Origin: Parabacteroides sp. AM08-6
GTDB taxonomy: Bacteria > Bacteroidota > Bacteroidia > Bacteroidales > Tannerellaceae
Reading direction: 5' to 3'
Length of the DNA: 64,000 nt
Assembly (NCBI RefSeq): GCF_003473295.1
Contig: NZ_QRMP01000001.1
Coordinates: 186,001 to 250,000, forward strand
The notes below the pieces were generated by a model. That model had not been told where the DNA came from. It did no database searches and saw nothing but the letters and a program-made list of their open reading frames with translations. Made by a program: the position numbers and the translations under genes. The stretch's first letter is position 1. Each line of letters opens with the position of its first letter. Shown here piece after piece: positions 8,119-16,549 of this stretch.

Positions 8119-8126
8119 TATCTTTG
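8119..8126 (+). promoter_or_regulatory. -7 element of the pyrK-pyrD promoter
   Basis: TATCTTTG matches TAnnTTTG and lies 28 bases before the pyrK ATG, just after the regulator's stop codon. Confidence 0.6.
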
Positions 8127-8153
8127 TATAGAATTTGAGTAATCATATTATAT

Positions 8154-8933
8154 ATGAAGAAGTACATGCTAGATATGAAGGTTACGGAAAATAGCCGCCT
8201 TCATAAAAATTATTGCTTACTAAAGTTAACATCCGAGCAAGCTTTACCGGAAATGCTTCCGGGACAGTTTGTGCAAATTCGAGTGGATAACTCCCCTACA
8301 ACATTTCTCCGTCGTCCTATTTCTATTAATTATGTAGACAGGAACTCTAATGAGTTGTGGCTACTGATTCAATTAGTTGGCGATGGTACTCGCCGGATGG
8401 CTGCATATAAACCGGGTGATATTGTAAATATTTTATTACCGTTGGGGAATGGCTTTACTATTCCGGCTGATAAAAATCAAGAATTATTGTTGATTGGTGG
8501 CGGTGTCGGAACAGCACCCATGTTATATTTGGGTGCAATATTGAAAAATGCCGGTTATACACCGACTTTTCTATTGGGTGCTCGTTCAAAGGATGATGTG
8601 TTACAATTGGAACAGTTTGAACAGTTTGGAAAGGTCTATGTTACAACAGAAGACGGTTCTTTAGGTGAAAAAGGTTACGTAACTAATCATTCTATTCTAA
8701 AAAATATCCATTTTGATCAAATTTACACTTGTGGACCTAAGCCGATGATGGTTGCTGTAGCAAAGTATGCAGATTCAACATCTATTTCGTGTGAAGTATC
8801 TCTGGAAAACACAATGGCTTGTGGTATAGGCGCTTGTCTTTGTTGTGTGGAAAAGACTAAAGATGAACATCATGTATGTGTATGTACCGAAGGACCGGTT
8901 TTTAATATAAAAAAGTTATCATGGCTGAATTGA
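8154..8933 (+). CDS. pyrK: dihydroorotate dehydrogenase electron-transfer subunit
   Basis: 259 residues. An FAD-binding domain with [12 protein letters not shown] (RxYS-like), an NAD-binding part with [12 protein letters not shown], and at the C-terminus four cysteines ([10 protein letters not shown] ... CVCTEGPVF) that hold a 2Fe-2S cluster. With PyrD it forms the class 1B dihydroorotate dehydrogenase, which passes electrons from dihydroorotate to NAD+. The end overlaps the pyrD start by 13 bases, so translation is likely coupled. Confidence 0.95.
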   Translation: MKKYMLDMKVTENSRLHKNYCLLKLTSEQALPEMLPGQFVQIRVDNSPTTFLRRPISINYVDRNSNELWLLIQLVGDGTRRMAAYKPGDIVNILLPLGNGFTIPADKNQELLLIGGGVGTAPMLYLGAILKNAGYTPTFLLGARSKDDVLQLEQFEQFGKVYVTTEDGSLGEKGYVTNHSILKNIHFDQIYTCGPKPMMVAVAKYADSTSISCEVSLENTMACGIGACLCCVEKTKDEHHVCVCTEGPVFNIKKLSWLN

Positions 8934-9832
8934 ACGTAAATATAGGTAATTTGCAATTAAAGAACCCGGTAATGACAGCATCGGGTACTTTCGGATATGG
9001 AATCGAGTATTCAGATTTTATGGATATTGCTCGCTTAGGGGGGATTTTTGTAAAAGGTACGACAATTCAAGCGCGTGAAGGTAATTTATACCCTCGTATG
9101 GCAGAAACTCCCTCTGGGATGTTGAATGCTGTAGGTCTTCAAAATAAAGGAGCTCAATACTTTGTTGACCATATATATCCGGAAATAAAGGATATAGATA
9201 CAAATATGATTGTAAATGTCAGCGGCTCCTCCGTCGAAACGTACGTTGAATGTGCAGAAAAGATTGCCGAACTGGATAAAATTCCGGCTATAGAATTAAA
9301 TATTTCATGCCCTAATGTTAAACAAGGGGGGATGGCTTTTGGGGTGACAACTTGTGGAGCTTCGGAGGTTGTTAAGGCTGTTCGCAGGGTTTATCCCAAG
9401 ACCCTTATTGTAAAACTTTCACCAAATGTAACTGATATAACAGAGATTGCCAGGGCGGTTGAAGCGGAGGGAGCGGATTCTGTTTCGCTAATCAATACAA
9501 TGTTGGGAATGGCCATTGATGCAGAAAAAAGAAAACCAGTATTATCTACAATAACAGGAGGACTTTCCGGGCCTTGTGTTAAACCAGTTGCTCTTCGGAT
9601 GGTATGGCAAACGTATAAAGCTGTCAAGATTCCTATAATAGGTTTAGGTGGTATTTCTAATTGGAAAGATGTGGTAGAATTTATGTTGGCCGGTGCCACT
9701 GCTATTCAAATTGGAACCTATAATTTTGTAGATCCTACTGTTAGCATAAAAGTTATAGAAGGTATAAATGACTATTGCGAACGTCATGGATTCAAGTCTG
9801 TAAAAGAATTAATAGGGGCACTTGATGTTTGA
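8921..9832 (+). CDS. pyrD: dihydroorotate dehydrogenase catalytic subunit (class 1B)
   Basis: 303 residues, a TIM barrel. Visible are [10 protein letters not shown] near the N-terminus, [13 protein letters not shown] with the catalytic-site Cys of class 1B enzymes (Ser in class 2), [11 protein letters not shown], and [10 protein letters not shown] plus GATAIQIGT at the FMN phosphate site. It makes orotate in pyrimidine synthesis. Confidence 0.96.
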   Translation: MAELNVNIGNLQLKNPVMTASGTFGYGIEYSDFMDIARLGGIFVKGTTIQAREGNLYPRMAETPSGMLNAVGLQNKGAQYFVDHIYPEIKDIDTNMIVNVSGSSVETYVECAEKIAELDKIPAIELNISCPNVKQGGMAFGVTTCGASEVVKAVRRVYPKTLIVKLSPNVTDITEIARAVEAEGADSVSLINTMLGMAIDAEKRKPVLSTITGGLSGPCVKPVALRMVWQTYKAVKIPIIGLGGISNWKDVVEFMLAGATAIQIGTYNFVDPTVSIKVIEGINDYCERHGFKSVKELIGALDV

Positions 9833-9851
9833 AATATGATAAATTAAAAAT

Positions 9852-9890
9852 AAAAAGCTGGTATTATTTTTTTGGTAATACCAGCTTTTT
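9852..9890. terminator. bidirectional terminator between pyrD and xth
   Basis: A perfect 15-bp inverted repeat (9852-9866 with 9876-9890) begins with A5 and ends with T5, so it can end transcription from both sides. The two genes converge here. Confidence 0.9.
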
Positions 9891-9901
9891 ATTTTATAAT
9901 A

Positions 9902-10666
9902 TTATCTTTCAATTTCAATTACCGCAGGACAATGATCAGAATGTACCGCTTCGTTCAAAATATATGCGTCTTTTAAAAATGGTTTTATTGACAATGATGT
10001 CATACAATAATCAATACGCCATCCTTTATTTTTTGCTCTTGAATTAAAGCGATAGCTCCACCATGTATATTCTTGTTTATCCGGATATAATAATCGGAAT
10101 GAATCTATAAATCCAGCCGATAAAAACCGTGTCATCCATTCACGCTCTTCTGGCAAAAAGCCACTGTTTGTAGCATTTCTTATAGGATCATGGATATCTA
10201 TTGCTTCATGACAAATATTATAGTCTCCGCATAAGATTAAATTTGGACGGGATTTTTGTAATTCAATTACATAATTCTGAAAATCTTCCAACCATTTCAT
10301 TTTAAAACCTTGCCTTTCTTCACCGCTGGTTCCAGAGGGATGATAAACACTTACGATTGAAATATCGCCATAATCAGCTCTGATAAAACGCCCTTCATTA
10401 TCATATATTTCCATTCCCATTCCATATTCAATGTGATCTGGAATTTTTTTAGTGAGAATAGCAACTCCGCTATATCCTTTTTTTTGAGCACTGAAAAGAT
10501 AAGCTTTGTATCCCAGTTCTTCAAAAACATCTGCCGGAAACTGCTCCGGTTGCAGTTTTGTTTCCTGCAAACATAGGACATCCGGCTGAACTGTGGCAAG
10601 CCATTCGGGAAGCCCTTTTCCTACGGCAGCTCTTAATCCGTTTACATTATACGTTATGATTTTCAA
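9902..10666 (-). CDS. xth: exodeoxyribonuclease III
   Basis: 254 residues of the exonuclease/endonuclease/phosphatase fold. The motifs of the AP-endonuclease group are present: TYNVNGLRAA, LCLQETKLQ with the metal-binding Glu, VYHPSG (the YxP region), LCGDYNICH, and SDHCPAV at the C-terminus with the catalytic His. It repairs abasic sites and trims 3' ends. The minus-strand element TATCTTTG at 10709-10702 lies 36 bases before the start. Confidence 0.94.
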   Translation of the reverse strand: MKIITYNVNGLRAAVGKGLPEWLATVQPDVLCLQETKLQPEQFPADVFEELGYKAYLFSAQKKGYSGVAILTKKIPDHIEYGMGMEIYDNEGRFIRADYGDISIVSVYHPSGTSGEERQGFKMKWLEDFQNYVIELQKSRPNLILCGDYNICHEAIDIHDPIRNATNSGFLPEEREWMTRFLSAGFIDSFRLLYPDKQEYTWWSYRFNSRAKNKGWRIDYCMTSLSIKPFLKDAYILNEAVHSDHCPAVIEIER

Positions 10667-10701
10667 TTTCAGTTGATTTTTAAATTATTATATATTACAA
10701 T

Positions 10702-10760
10702 CAAAGATACGAATCTTATCAGATATATGATTGATATTGCTGACAAATATTTTATCTTTG
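10702..10760. promoter_or_regulatory. divergent promoters of xth and the mgtC-like gene
   Basis: Minus strand TATCTTTG (10709-10702) serves xth; plus strand TATCTTTG (10753-10760) serves the mgtC-like gene. The two identical elements face away from each other 43 bases apart. Confidence 0.65.
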
Positions 10761-10832
10761 TTATGATTCATATTTATGAAGTCGGTTAAAAATATATATA
10801 TTTGCGTATTCAGTTATAAAGAAAGAACGTTT

Positions 10833-11537
10833 ATGTTGGAGCAAATAAATGACATATTACAGAATACGGTTATTACCCCGTATACCGCTGCCGTAAAGCT
10901 GGCTATAAGCTTCTTTTTGGGGGCAATAATAGGCATAGAACGGCAATTTAGAAGACGTGAGGCAGGGATGAGAACTTTCACTCTTATCTGTATGGGGTCG
11001 ACAGCTGCCATGTTAATATCTATTTGGATTCCACAATGTTACCCCAATTTTTTGAACGGAGATCCGGGACGTATTGCAGCACAGGTCTTGACGGGGATTG
11101 GTTTTTTGGGTGCAGGAGCAATTATGCAGAGTCATGGGAGCATCCATGGTTTGACAACCGCCGCCTGTATATGGGTAATTGCTGTAATAGGGCTGGCTGT
11201 CGGAGCTGGCATGTATGTACCGGCTATGTTGGCGACTATGCTGACTTTGATAGTTTTGGTCAGTCTGGAAAGGCTTGAGAAGAGGATGTTTTTGAATGGA
11301 GTGAATAAAATATTGACAATCACATGTTCGACTGCTACACCGGATTTGAAAGCTATACGTAAAATACTGGAAGATAAAAATGTTTTTATTGTTAGCGTTT
11401 CATTTGAAACTTTGTATGAAGAGAATCGTTCTGTTATAACATATAAAGTAAATGTAAAAGCCCAATCTTCTTATATGAATTTATTTAATGATATAAGAAC
11501 ATTGGGCTATGTTTCACAAATCAGGCTGATGGCCTGA
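10833..11537 (+). CDS. MgtC/SapB family membrane protein
   Basis: 234 residues from the ATG at 10833, chosen because GAAAGAACG precedes it; an earlier ATG (10776) would add 19 residues of uncertain value and lies very close to the predicted transcription start. Four or five membrane helices are followed by a cytoplasmic ACT-like tail (~160-234). The signature IIGIERQFRRREAGMRTF and the helix TGIGFLGAGAIM are typical. Relatives are linked to magnesium stress and F-ATPase control; here the role is unproven. Confidence 0.85.
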   Translation: MLEQINDILQNTVITPYTAAVKLAISFFLGAIIGIERQFRRREAGMRTFTLICMGSTAAMLISIWIPQCYPNFLNGDPGRIAAQVLTGIGFLGAGAIMQSHGSIHGLTTAACIWVIAVIGLAVGAGMYVPAMLATMLTLIVLVSLERLEKRMFLNGVNKILTITCSTATPDLKAIRKILEDKNVFIVSVSFETLYEENRSVITYKVNVKAQSSYMNLFNDIRTLGYVSQIRLMA

Positions 11538-11540
11538 TTA

Positions 11541-12011
11541 TTAATCGAGCTCTCCTTTAAGCATTTTACCGGCAATACATGCGGCATCTTCCACGAATTT
11601 GCAGCAAGGACGCTTGGCATAATATTCTTTTGTGCGAATTTCCGGAGTAGGAGTGTTATCTGAAATGATTGAACCTAAAAGTTTCCGACAAATAATAGTT
11701 TCGTGCTTTTCTTTAAAAAGTCCACCCATTTTTTGTACCATTTCGTAATTTTTACTACGAGCTTCTTGGTCTGTTATATCCGATACCGGATATTTGAAAC
11801 CAGCTAACATAGCCATTGCACAGACTGTTCCACAGACTTCACGCATCCGGCCAACACCACCACCGAAAGAAACCGACATTTTTTTTGCCGTTTCCATATC
11901 TAATTCAAAAACGTCTGAATATGCCAGAAATACTGATTGAGCACAGTTATAGCCTGATTTGAAATTTTGAACAGCCCGTTTCGCGCGCTCTTCCACCTCA
12001 AAGTCTTTCAT
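11541..12011 (-). CDS. C_GCAxxG_C_C family protein
   Basis: 156 residues. The family's cysteine pattern is visible: GYNCAQSV, GGGVGRMREVCGTVC, a later ICRKLLG and a final PCCKFVEDAACIAG. Such proteins are thought to bind a metal or act in redox chemistry, but no reaction is established. It starts 16 bases after the Dabb-domain gene and follows serB, so serB, the Dabb gene and this gene look like one minus-strand unit. Its end is 3 bases from the end of the convergent mgtC-like gene. Confidence 0.85.
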   Translation of the reverse strand: MKDFEVEERAKRAVQNFKSGYNCAQSVFLAYSDVFELDMETAKKMSVSFGGGVGRMREVCGTVCAMAMLAGFKYPVSDITDQEARSKNYEMVQKMGGLFKEKHETIICRKLLGSIISDNTPTPEIRTKEYYAKRPCCKFVEDAACIAGKMLKGELD

Positions 12012-12027
12012 GATATTCTATTCGTTT

Positions 12028-12330
12028 TTAACATTCATAGTCAACACATGCTCTATCAGCCTTTACCGGACCGATGATACCTTTGGATACAGCTACATGT
12101 TCCGGATGGTTGGCGTATGTATTTACATCCTCCAATGTGTTTAGTTCTGTTGTTAAAATGATGTCCCACGTTTCTGCCGGATTAACATTGAAATCGACCC
12201 GTATCATATGCAACACATCTATTTTATTAATCAAAGCTTCCAGTTTTTCTTTGATTTCTTGCATTTTGGCTTGTTTATCAGCCGAAGTTTCAAACTCTTT
12301 TAGTTTGAACATAACAATATGTCTAATCAT
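12028..12330 (-). CDS. Dabb (stress-responsive alpha/beta barrel) family protein
   Basis: 100 residues. It begins MIRHIVMFKLKE and has ELNTLEDVNTYANHPEHV, the typical start and end blocks of the Dabb dimeric ferredoxin-like fold. The family has varied or unknown roles. It lies 17 bases downstream of serB on the same strand. Confidence 0.88.
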   Translation of the reverse strand: MIRHIVMFKLKEFETSADKQAKMQEIKEKLEALINKIDVLHMIRVDFNVNPAETWDIILTTELNTLEDVNTYANHPEHVAVSKGIIGPVKADRACVDYEC

Positions 12331-12347
12331 TTTTATTATATTATTGG

Positions 12348-13580
12348 TTACATTTTCTCATCCAAATATGAATCTTTATAGCCTAAAAAATATAAAATGC
12401 CATCTAGTCCGATAGTAGAGATTGATTGTTTGGCTGTTGCTTTGACCTTTGGTTTTGCATGGAAAGCAATTCCCAGACCTGCTATGCTAATCATGGGCAA
12501 GTCGTTGGCTCCGTCACCAACGGCAACAGTCTGACGGATATCTACATTTTCAACCTGTGCTATCAGACGGAGTAATTCTGCTTTTCGTTTTCCATCTACA
12601 ATATCACCTATATAGCGTCCTGTTAATTTTCCGTTTTCAATTTCCAACTCGTTAGCATATACATAGTCTATATTGTATTTTTGCTTCAGGTAATTACCGA
12701 AGTAGGTAAAACCACCGGAAAGAATCGCTATTTTAAAACCTACTTTCTTCAAAATGCGCATCAAACGGTCAACTCCTTCCGTAATTGGTAGATTTTCAGC
12801 AATTTCCTGCATAACAGAAACATCCAGGCCTTTCAGTAATGCGCAACGTTGACGAAAACTTTCGCAAAAATCAATTTCACCCCGCATAGCGGCTTCCGTT
12901 ATTGCTTTGACTTGGTTGCCGACACCGGCACGAATAGCTAATTCATCAATAACTTCTGTTTCAATCAACGTGGAATCCATATCGAAACAAATCAGGCGAC
13001 GCATTCTGCGGAACATACTTTCTTCCTGGAAAGAAATGTCGATTTCTTGTTCTGCGGAAAGCTTCATGAAGTCTGCTTTCATTTGTTCTTTATCTTTAGG
13101 AGTCCCTCTTACTGAGAATTCTACACTGGCTTTGGGAGTACGTGCGTTTTCATCTAAAGGGATACGGCCGGTGAGACGCTTGATGTCATCGATATTCATA
13201 TCTTGCTCAGCAACGATACTCGTAACGCCTGCTATTTGTTTGGCTGTAAGCTTTCTGCCTAATATAGTGATGATATACCTGTTTTTCCCTTGCATGGAAA
13301 CCCATTGGCTATATGCTTCTTCCGTAATCGGGTTAAAACGTATATTCACATCCAGCTCGTAACTTTTAAAGAGTAATTCTTTCAGAATTTCTCCGGAATT
13401 ACCTTCACTACTTTGGAACAGGATGCCAAGAGATAAGTTGTTATGGATATCTGCTTGTCCTATATCTAAAATCACTGCATTATTTTTAGCAAGTATCTCA
13501 GTTAGAGCTGCTGTAACTCCCGGACGATCTGTACCATTTATATTTATAAGTATAATTTCGTCTTTTTGTCCCATTTTCAT
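12348..13580 (-). CDS. serB: phosphoserine phosphatase with N-terminal ACT domains
   Basis: 410 residues from ATG at 13580. Two ACT-like regulatory domains (~1-170; NGTDRPGVTAALTEIL in the first) precede a HAD phosphatase: CFDMDSTLIETEVIDELA with the nucleophilic Asp, LSGGFTYF, and GDGANDLPMI. It converts phosphoserine to serine. I reject the more distal ATG at 13616 because the minus-strand promoter element TACCTTTG (13600-13593) lies between it and the chosen start. The leader would then be only about 7 bases (or 13 if MGQK is the true start). Confidence 0.94.
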   Translation of the reverse strand: MKMGQKDEIILININGTDRPGVTAALTEILAKNNAVILDIGQADIHNNLSLGILFQSSEGNSGEILKELLFKSYELDVNIRFNPITEEAYSQWVSMQGKNRYIITILGRKLTAKQIAGVTSIVAEQDMNIDDIKRLTGRIPLDENARTPKASVEFSVRGTPKDKEQMKADFMKLSAEQEIDISFQEESMFRRMRRLICFDMDSTLIETEVIDELAIRAGVGNQVKAITEAAMRGEIDFCESFRQRCALLKGLDVSVMQEIAENLPITEGVDRLMRILKKVGFKIAILSGGFTYFGNYLKQKYNIDYVYANELEIENGKLTGRYIGDIVDGKRKAELLRLIAQVENVDIRQTVAVGDGANDLPMISIAGLGIAFHAKPKVKATAKQSISTIGLDGILYFLGYKDSYLDEKM

Positions 13581-13592
13581 TATATTTGTGGG

Positions 13593-13600
13593 CAAAGGTA
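13593..13600 (-). promoter_or_regulatory. -7 element of serB, very short leader
   Basis: TACCTTTG on the minus strand. The predicted start of transcription is about 7 bases before the serB ATG, which fixes the start of the protein. Confidence 0.55.
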
Positions 13601-13724
13601 CATAAGTTATGTACAAATTCCGATTGTTTGTAAAACAAAAGTTGTACTTAAAATGTTATTTATTTAGAGGTAATATATTATAAACAGAACCTGGCAACCT
13701 TAATAAGTCCTGACTGGCAGGCAC

Positions 13725-14261
13725 ATGAAGATGAAGATTCAGTTTGAAATTAAGGAAAAATTGCCTGAGATTATTGATGAAATAATGCATTCAGACAAAT
13801 GGCAAACAAAAGTCGTAGAGAAAACAGGTAGCTTGGAACGTGTGACAATCAAAGATCAAACCTACGATTCTACGGCTTGTATTGAAATCTGGAAACATGA
13901 AATTCATATCCGGACTGCGTGGTCAAATTATACTTATCGTATTTTTATGCGAGGTAATTCGGTTTGGTGTGAATACATTGGTGCATATCGTGGTTTGTTG
14001 GAACAAAATTTATTGCCAACCTTTACACCTAAGATGAATATTTTGGACTCGGAAGTTACGGAAAGTTCACTTACTGGAAATAAACGAGAAACACTACGTA
14101 CTTATGGTTCGGAAAATCTGAAATTGAAAAATTTTAGACGCGGAAACTTTAAAGAAGAATATAATATCGCTTCTCCCCAAGATCATCCGACTATTGTGTA
14201 TGATGAATACATTAAAGAGGGGATGCCAATACCAGCACCGGAGAAAAAAACTTATAAGTAA
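13725..14261 (+). CDS. conserved-looking soluble protein, unknown
   Basis: 178 residues, no signal peptide or membrane segment, rich in charged residues. Aromatic clusters (IHIRTAWSNYTYRIFM, VWCEYIGAYRGLLEQN) suggest a folded beta-rich domain; the C-terminus is proline-rich and basic (MPIPAPEKKTYK). I do not recognise the family. It stands alone between serB (divergent) and the thioredoxin-fold gene. The Met at position 3 is an equally possible start. Confidence 0.7.
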   Translation: MKMKIQFEIKEKLPEIIDEIMHSDKWQTKVVEKTGSLERVTIKDQTYDSTACIEIWKHEIHIRTAWSNYTYRIFMRGNSVWCEYIGAYRGLLEQNLLPTFTPKMNILDSEVTESSLTGNKRETLRTYGSENLKLKNFRRGNFKEEYNIASPQDHPTIVYDEYIKEGMPIPAPEKKTYK

Positions 14262-14580
14262 TTAAAGAGTAACCGGTAAATATTTTCATAAAAGCAAAAT
14301 GAAGATATTTATCGGTTGTTTTTTATTTGCTTTTGTTCAAATAAACTTCTATCGACGATATGAGAAAGTCATATTCTGTTCATTGGGTTTAACAATTAAC
14401 AGAAGTGATGTGTGACACGAAAGTGGCTATTACATTCGTACTTTCTTATGTTGTATATGTTATCAAACATGTTTGTTTTGTTAAATATATGCGGTAAAAC
14501 ATATAAAAAAACTTGTATTTTGTTCGAAAGATGTTATATCGTTTGGTAAAAAAGAAACTTTGCCCTTATCTTTGTAGCCG
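14262..14580. other. non-coding gap with a promoter at its end
   Basis: AT-rich, with no gene seen. A weak inverted repeat (ACCGGTAAATATTTTCAT with ATGAAGATATTTATCGGT, 14271-14316) just after the preceding stop may be its terminator; a T-rich tract follows. The promoter of the next gene ends the gap. Confidence 0.5.
14542..14574 (+). promoter_or_regulatory. promoter of the thioredoxin-fold gene
   Basis: TTTG (14542-14545) and TATCTTTG (14567-14574) are 21 bases apart. Transcription should begin near 14582, leaving a leader of about 158 bases. Confidence 0.7.
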
Positions 14581-14584
14581 TTAA

Positions 14585-14643
14585 AAACAAGAATGTGATT
14601 TCTTAGCGAAGAAAAAGCTCTTGTTTGCTTCCTGAAAATCAGG
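14585..14643 (+). promoter_or_regulatory. structured 5' leader with two hairpins
   Basis: AAACAAGA (14585-14592) pairs with TCTTGTTT (14619-14626), and CCTGA (14631-14635) pairs with TCAGG (14639-14643). The first loop contains ATG directly followed by TGA (14593-14598). The hairpins lie before a small ORF with a good ribosome binding site. Confidence 0.45.
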
Positions 14644-14652
14644 AGTCGGAGT

Positions 14653-14718
14653 ATGGTGGATGATGTTGTAAAGGCTTTTGTCAAAGCCGGTCAACTTTTG
14701 AGGCAATATTCCGATTAA
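14653..14718 (+). CDS. 21-residue leader ORF
   Basis: Encodes MVDDVVKAFVKAGQLLRQYS plus a final Asp. AGGAGTCGGAGT stands before ATG, a better ribosome site than most genes here have. It ends 21 bases before the thioredoxin-fold gene. The same frame stays open upstream to 14599 (residues FLSEEKALVCFLKIRSRS) and is interrupted only by a TGA directly after an ATG at 14593. It could be a regulatory leader peptide or the remains of a 41-codon gene. Confidence 0.45.
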   Translation: MVDDVVKAFVKAGQLLRQYSD

Positions 14719-14739
14719 GTTTAACATAAAAATGATGAT

Positions 14740-15240
14740 ATGAAAGTAAGAGCTTATGTTCTCTTTGTTGCGGCTGCATTGCTTGCAATTTCGGCCGGGA
14801 CTAAAAACGCAAGACCTACAGAAGGTGCAAACCCAGGTGATCTTGCTCCGAGAATAGAGTCTTTAGGAAACAAAAATGATTTAAGTTTCCAAAATCATTC
14901 CGGACGTTACACTTTGCTTAATTTCTGGGCAGCTTACGATGCTGAATCGCGAGTCCGTAACGTTCAATTATGGAATAAGGTTAACAAGTTAGGTTCTGAA
15001 AAAATTGCCATGTATTCAATCTCAATGGATGAGAAAGAGTCAATTTTTGCTGAGACGGTAAAGGCTGATAAACTGGAAGGTACAATGCAATTTCATGAAG
15101 AACTTGGTAAAAAGTCAAAGTTGTATGGGAAATACAACCTGCAAAAAGGGTTTCGGAATTTCCTGATTAACGACAAAGGCGTTATTATTGCTGCTAATGT
15201 AACGCCAGAGCAGTTGACTGAAGTGCTGAAGAAGATTTAA
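14740..15240 (+). CDS. exported thioredoxin-fold protein lacking the CxxC motif
   Basis: 166 residues. A signal peptide (~1-20, VLFVAAALLAISAG) is followed by a TlpA/AhpC-like domain: PGDLAPRIESL, then RYTLLNFWAAYDAESRVRN where the redox motif WCxxC should be, and KSKLYGKYNLQKGFRNFLIN near the cis-proline region. There is no Cys anywhere in the protein, so it cannot act as a thiol-disulfide enzyme. A chaperone or binding role is inference. It has its own promoter, a structured leader and its own terminator. Confidence 0.8.
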   Translation: MKVRAYVLFVAAALLAISAGTKNARPTEGANPGDLAPRIESLGNKNDLSFQNHSGRYTLLNFWAAYDAESRVRNVQLWNKVNKLGSEKIAMYSISMDEKESIFAETVKADKLEGTMQFHEELGKKSKLYGKYNLQKGFRNFLINDKGVIIAANVTPEQLTEVLKKI

Positions 15241-15256
15241 TTTCAAGATTATTATT

Positions 15257-15295
15257 AAAAAAGAGCTATTCTACTTTTAGGATAGCTCTTTTTTT
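15257..15295 (+). terminator. terminator after the thioredoxin-fold gene
   Basis: AAAAAAGAGCTAT (15257-15269) pairs with ATAGCTCTTTTTT (15282-15294). The A run on the left and T run on the right make it usable from both directions; the next gene is convergent. Confidence 0.88.
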
Positions 15296-15350
15296 GTGTA
15301 TATACTTTTGCTTATAAAAAAGAATGTGTTTAAAAGTCAATACTACTGTT

Positions 15351-16418
15351 TCAATCACAGATATTTAATGTGATGATTTTTTTAGTCCGGCTACTTTCCC
15401 AGGCTGCTTCTATCAGCCGGATTGTCGGCAATACACTTGTAGCGTCTGTAGTAAGTGGTTCTCCATAGCGGATATGCCGTTGGATATTATCGTAAAAACC
15501 AGCATAGTTTCCAGGGCAACTCGGAAATTTCTCCCGAACTATCTTTCCTTCTTTTTCTGTGTGTAATATTCCCCAAATACTTTTGTCTTCTTCTCCCCAA
15601 TTGGGTGTATTGGGCATCAGTCCGGCATTCAAATCTGCTTCCTGACGGTCCAGACCGTATTTGACAAACGAACCTTCTGTGCCGTGGAGCACAAAACGGG
15701 GTTCCGGTTCACACATCAAATAACTAGATTTCAGTGTTATTTTTATTTCCGGTATTTTGGATGGGCGTAAAAGATGGATGATAAAATAATCATCCACCAT
15801 CCCATTTGTTCGTAATGTTGCAATATCCGCAAAAATAGCTTCCGGTATACCAAATAGCTGAACTGCTTGGTCTATTACATGAGCTCCCAAGTTGTAAGTT
15901 AGTCCGCCACCCAATTCGCCGGTTTCTTTCCATGTGCCTGGTTTGATGAAATTCCGATATCGAGGAAATGTTGATTCAAATTCAACCAAACGTCCTAAGT
16001 ATCTTTTTTCTATGATTTTTTTTACGGTGAGAAAATCTGAATCCCACCGTCTATTCTGGTAAACACTTAAAGCCAGTCCTTTGGATTTGGCAAGGGCGAC
16101 TAATTCCTCTCCTTCTTTGGCTGTTGTAGTAAAAGGTTTTTCAACAATTACGTGCTTTCCGGCTTCTAGAGCACGACGGGTATAATCATAATGCGTACTG
16201 TCTGGTGTATTGACTACAATCAGTTCCAATTCATCAATTGCGAGTAGTTCATCAAAACTGCGTACAATACGTGCTGAAGGATAACGTTCCTTTGACAGCT
16301 CCTTAGTTCGTTCCGTTATAGCGGTTAGCTCGAAATTCGGGTTTGTACTGATAAACGGAGCATGAAATATTTGTCCCGACATACCGAATGCCGCAAGGCC
16401 TGTCTTAATTTTTTCCAT
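15351..16418 (-). CDS. Gfo/Idh/MocA family oxidoreductase
   Basis: 355 residues. A Rossmann domain begins with TGLAAFGMSGQIFHAPFI, followed by the VIVEKPFTTTAKEGEELV segment with the EKP motif. The C-terminal alpha/beta dehydrogenase domain contains GGLTYNLGAHVIDQAVQLFG, where His is usually catalytic. Such enzymes oxidise or reduce sugars and cyclitols with NAD(P). The closest look is to the YhhX/YdgJ type; the substrate is not determined. It is a single gene, divergent from msrA. Confidence 0.88.
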   Translation of the reverse strand: MEKIKTGLAAFGMSGQIFHAPFISTNPNFELTAITERTKELSKERYPSARIVRSFDELLAIDELELIVVNTPDSTHYDYTRRALEAGKHVIVEKPFTTTAKEGEELVALAKSKGLALSVYQNRRWDSDFLTVKKIIEKRYLGRLVEFESTFPRYRNFIKPGTWKETGELGGGLTYNLGAHVIDQAVQLFGIPEAIFADIATLRTNGMVDDYFIIHLLRPSKIPEIKITLKSSYLMCEPEPRFVLHGTEGSFVKYGLDRQEADLNAGLMPNTPNWGEEDKSIWGILHTEKEGKIVREKFPSCPGNYAGFYDNIQRHIRYGEPLTTDATSVLPTIRLIEAAWESSRTKKIITLNICD

Positions 16419-16475
16419 ATTACCTGTTTATTGATTCATCTTTTCTTCTTGCAAAGCTAAAAGAAATAAAAGACT

Positions 16476-16507
16476 TTTGCCAAAATGCTTAGAAAAGTTT
16501 ACCTTTG
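16476..16507 (+). promoter_or_regulatory. promoter of msrA
   Basis: TTTG (16476-16479) and TACCTTTG (16500-16507) are 20 bases apart. The msrA ATG lies 42 bases after the -7 element. Confidence 0.7.
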
Positions 16508-16549
16508 GGTTGAATAAATAGAAATTTACATCCATATAAACAATAGAAT

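Noticed and set aside
9829-10047. 72-residue plus ORF after pyrD
   Set aside because: It reads through the bidirectional terminator and antisense to xth.
14481-14684. Minus-strand ORF of 67 residues
   Set aside because: It overlaps the promoter, leader and small ORF of the thioredoxin-fold gene and has no ribosome site or family.
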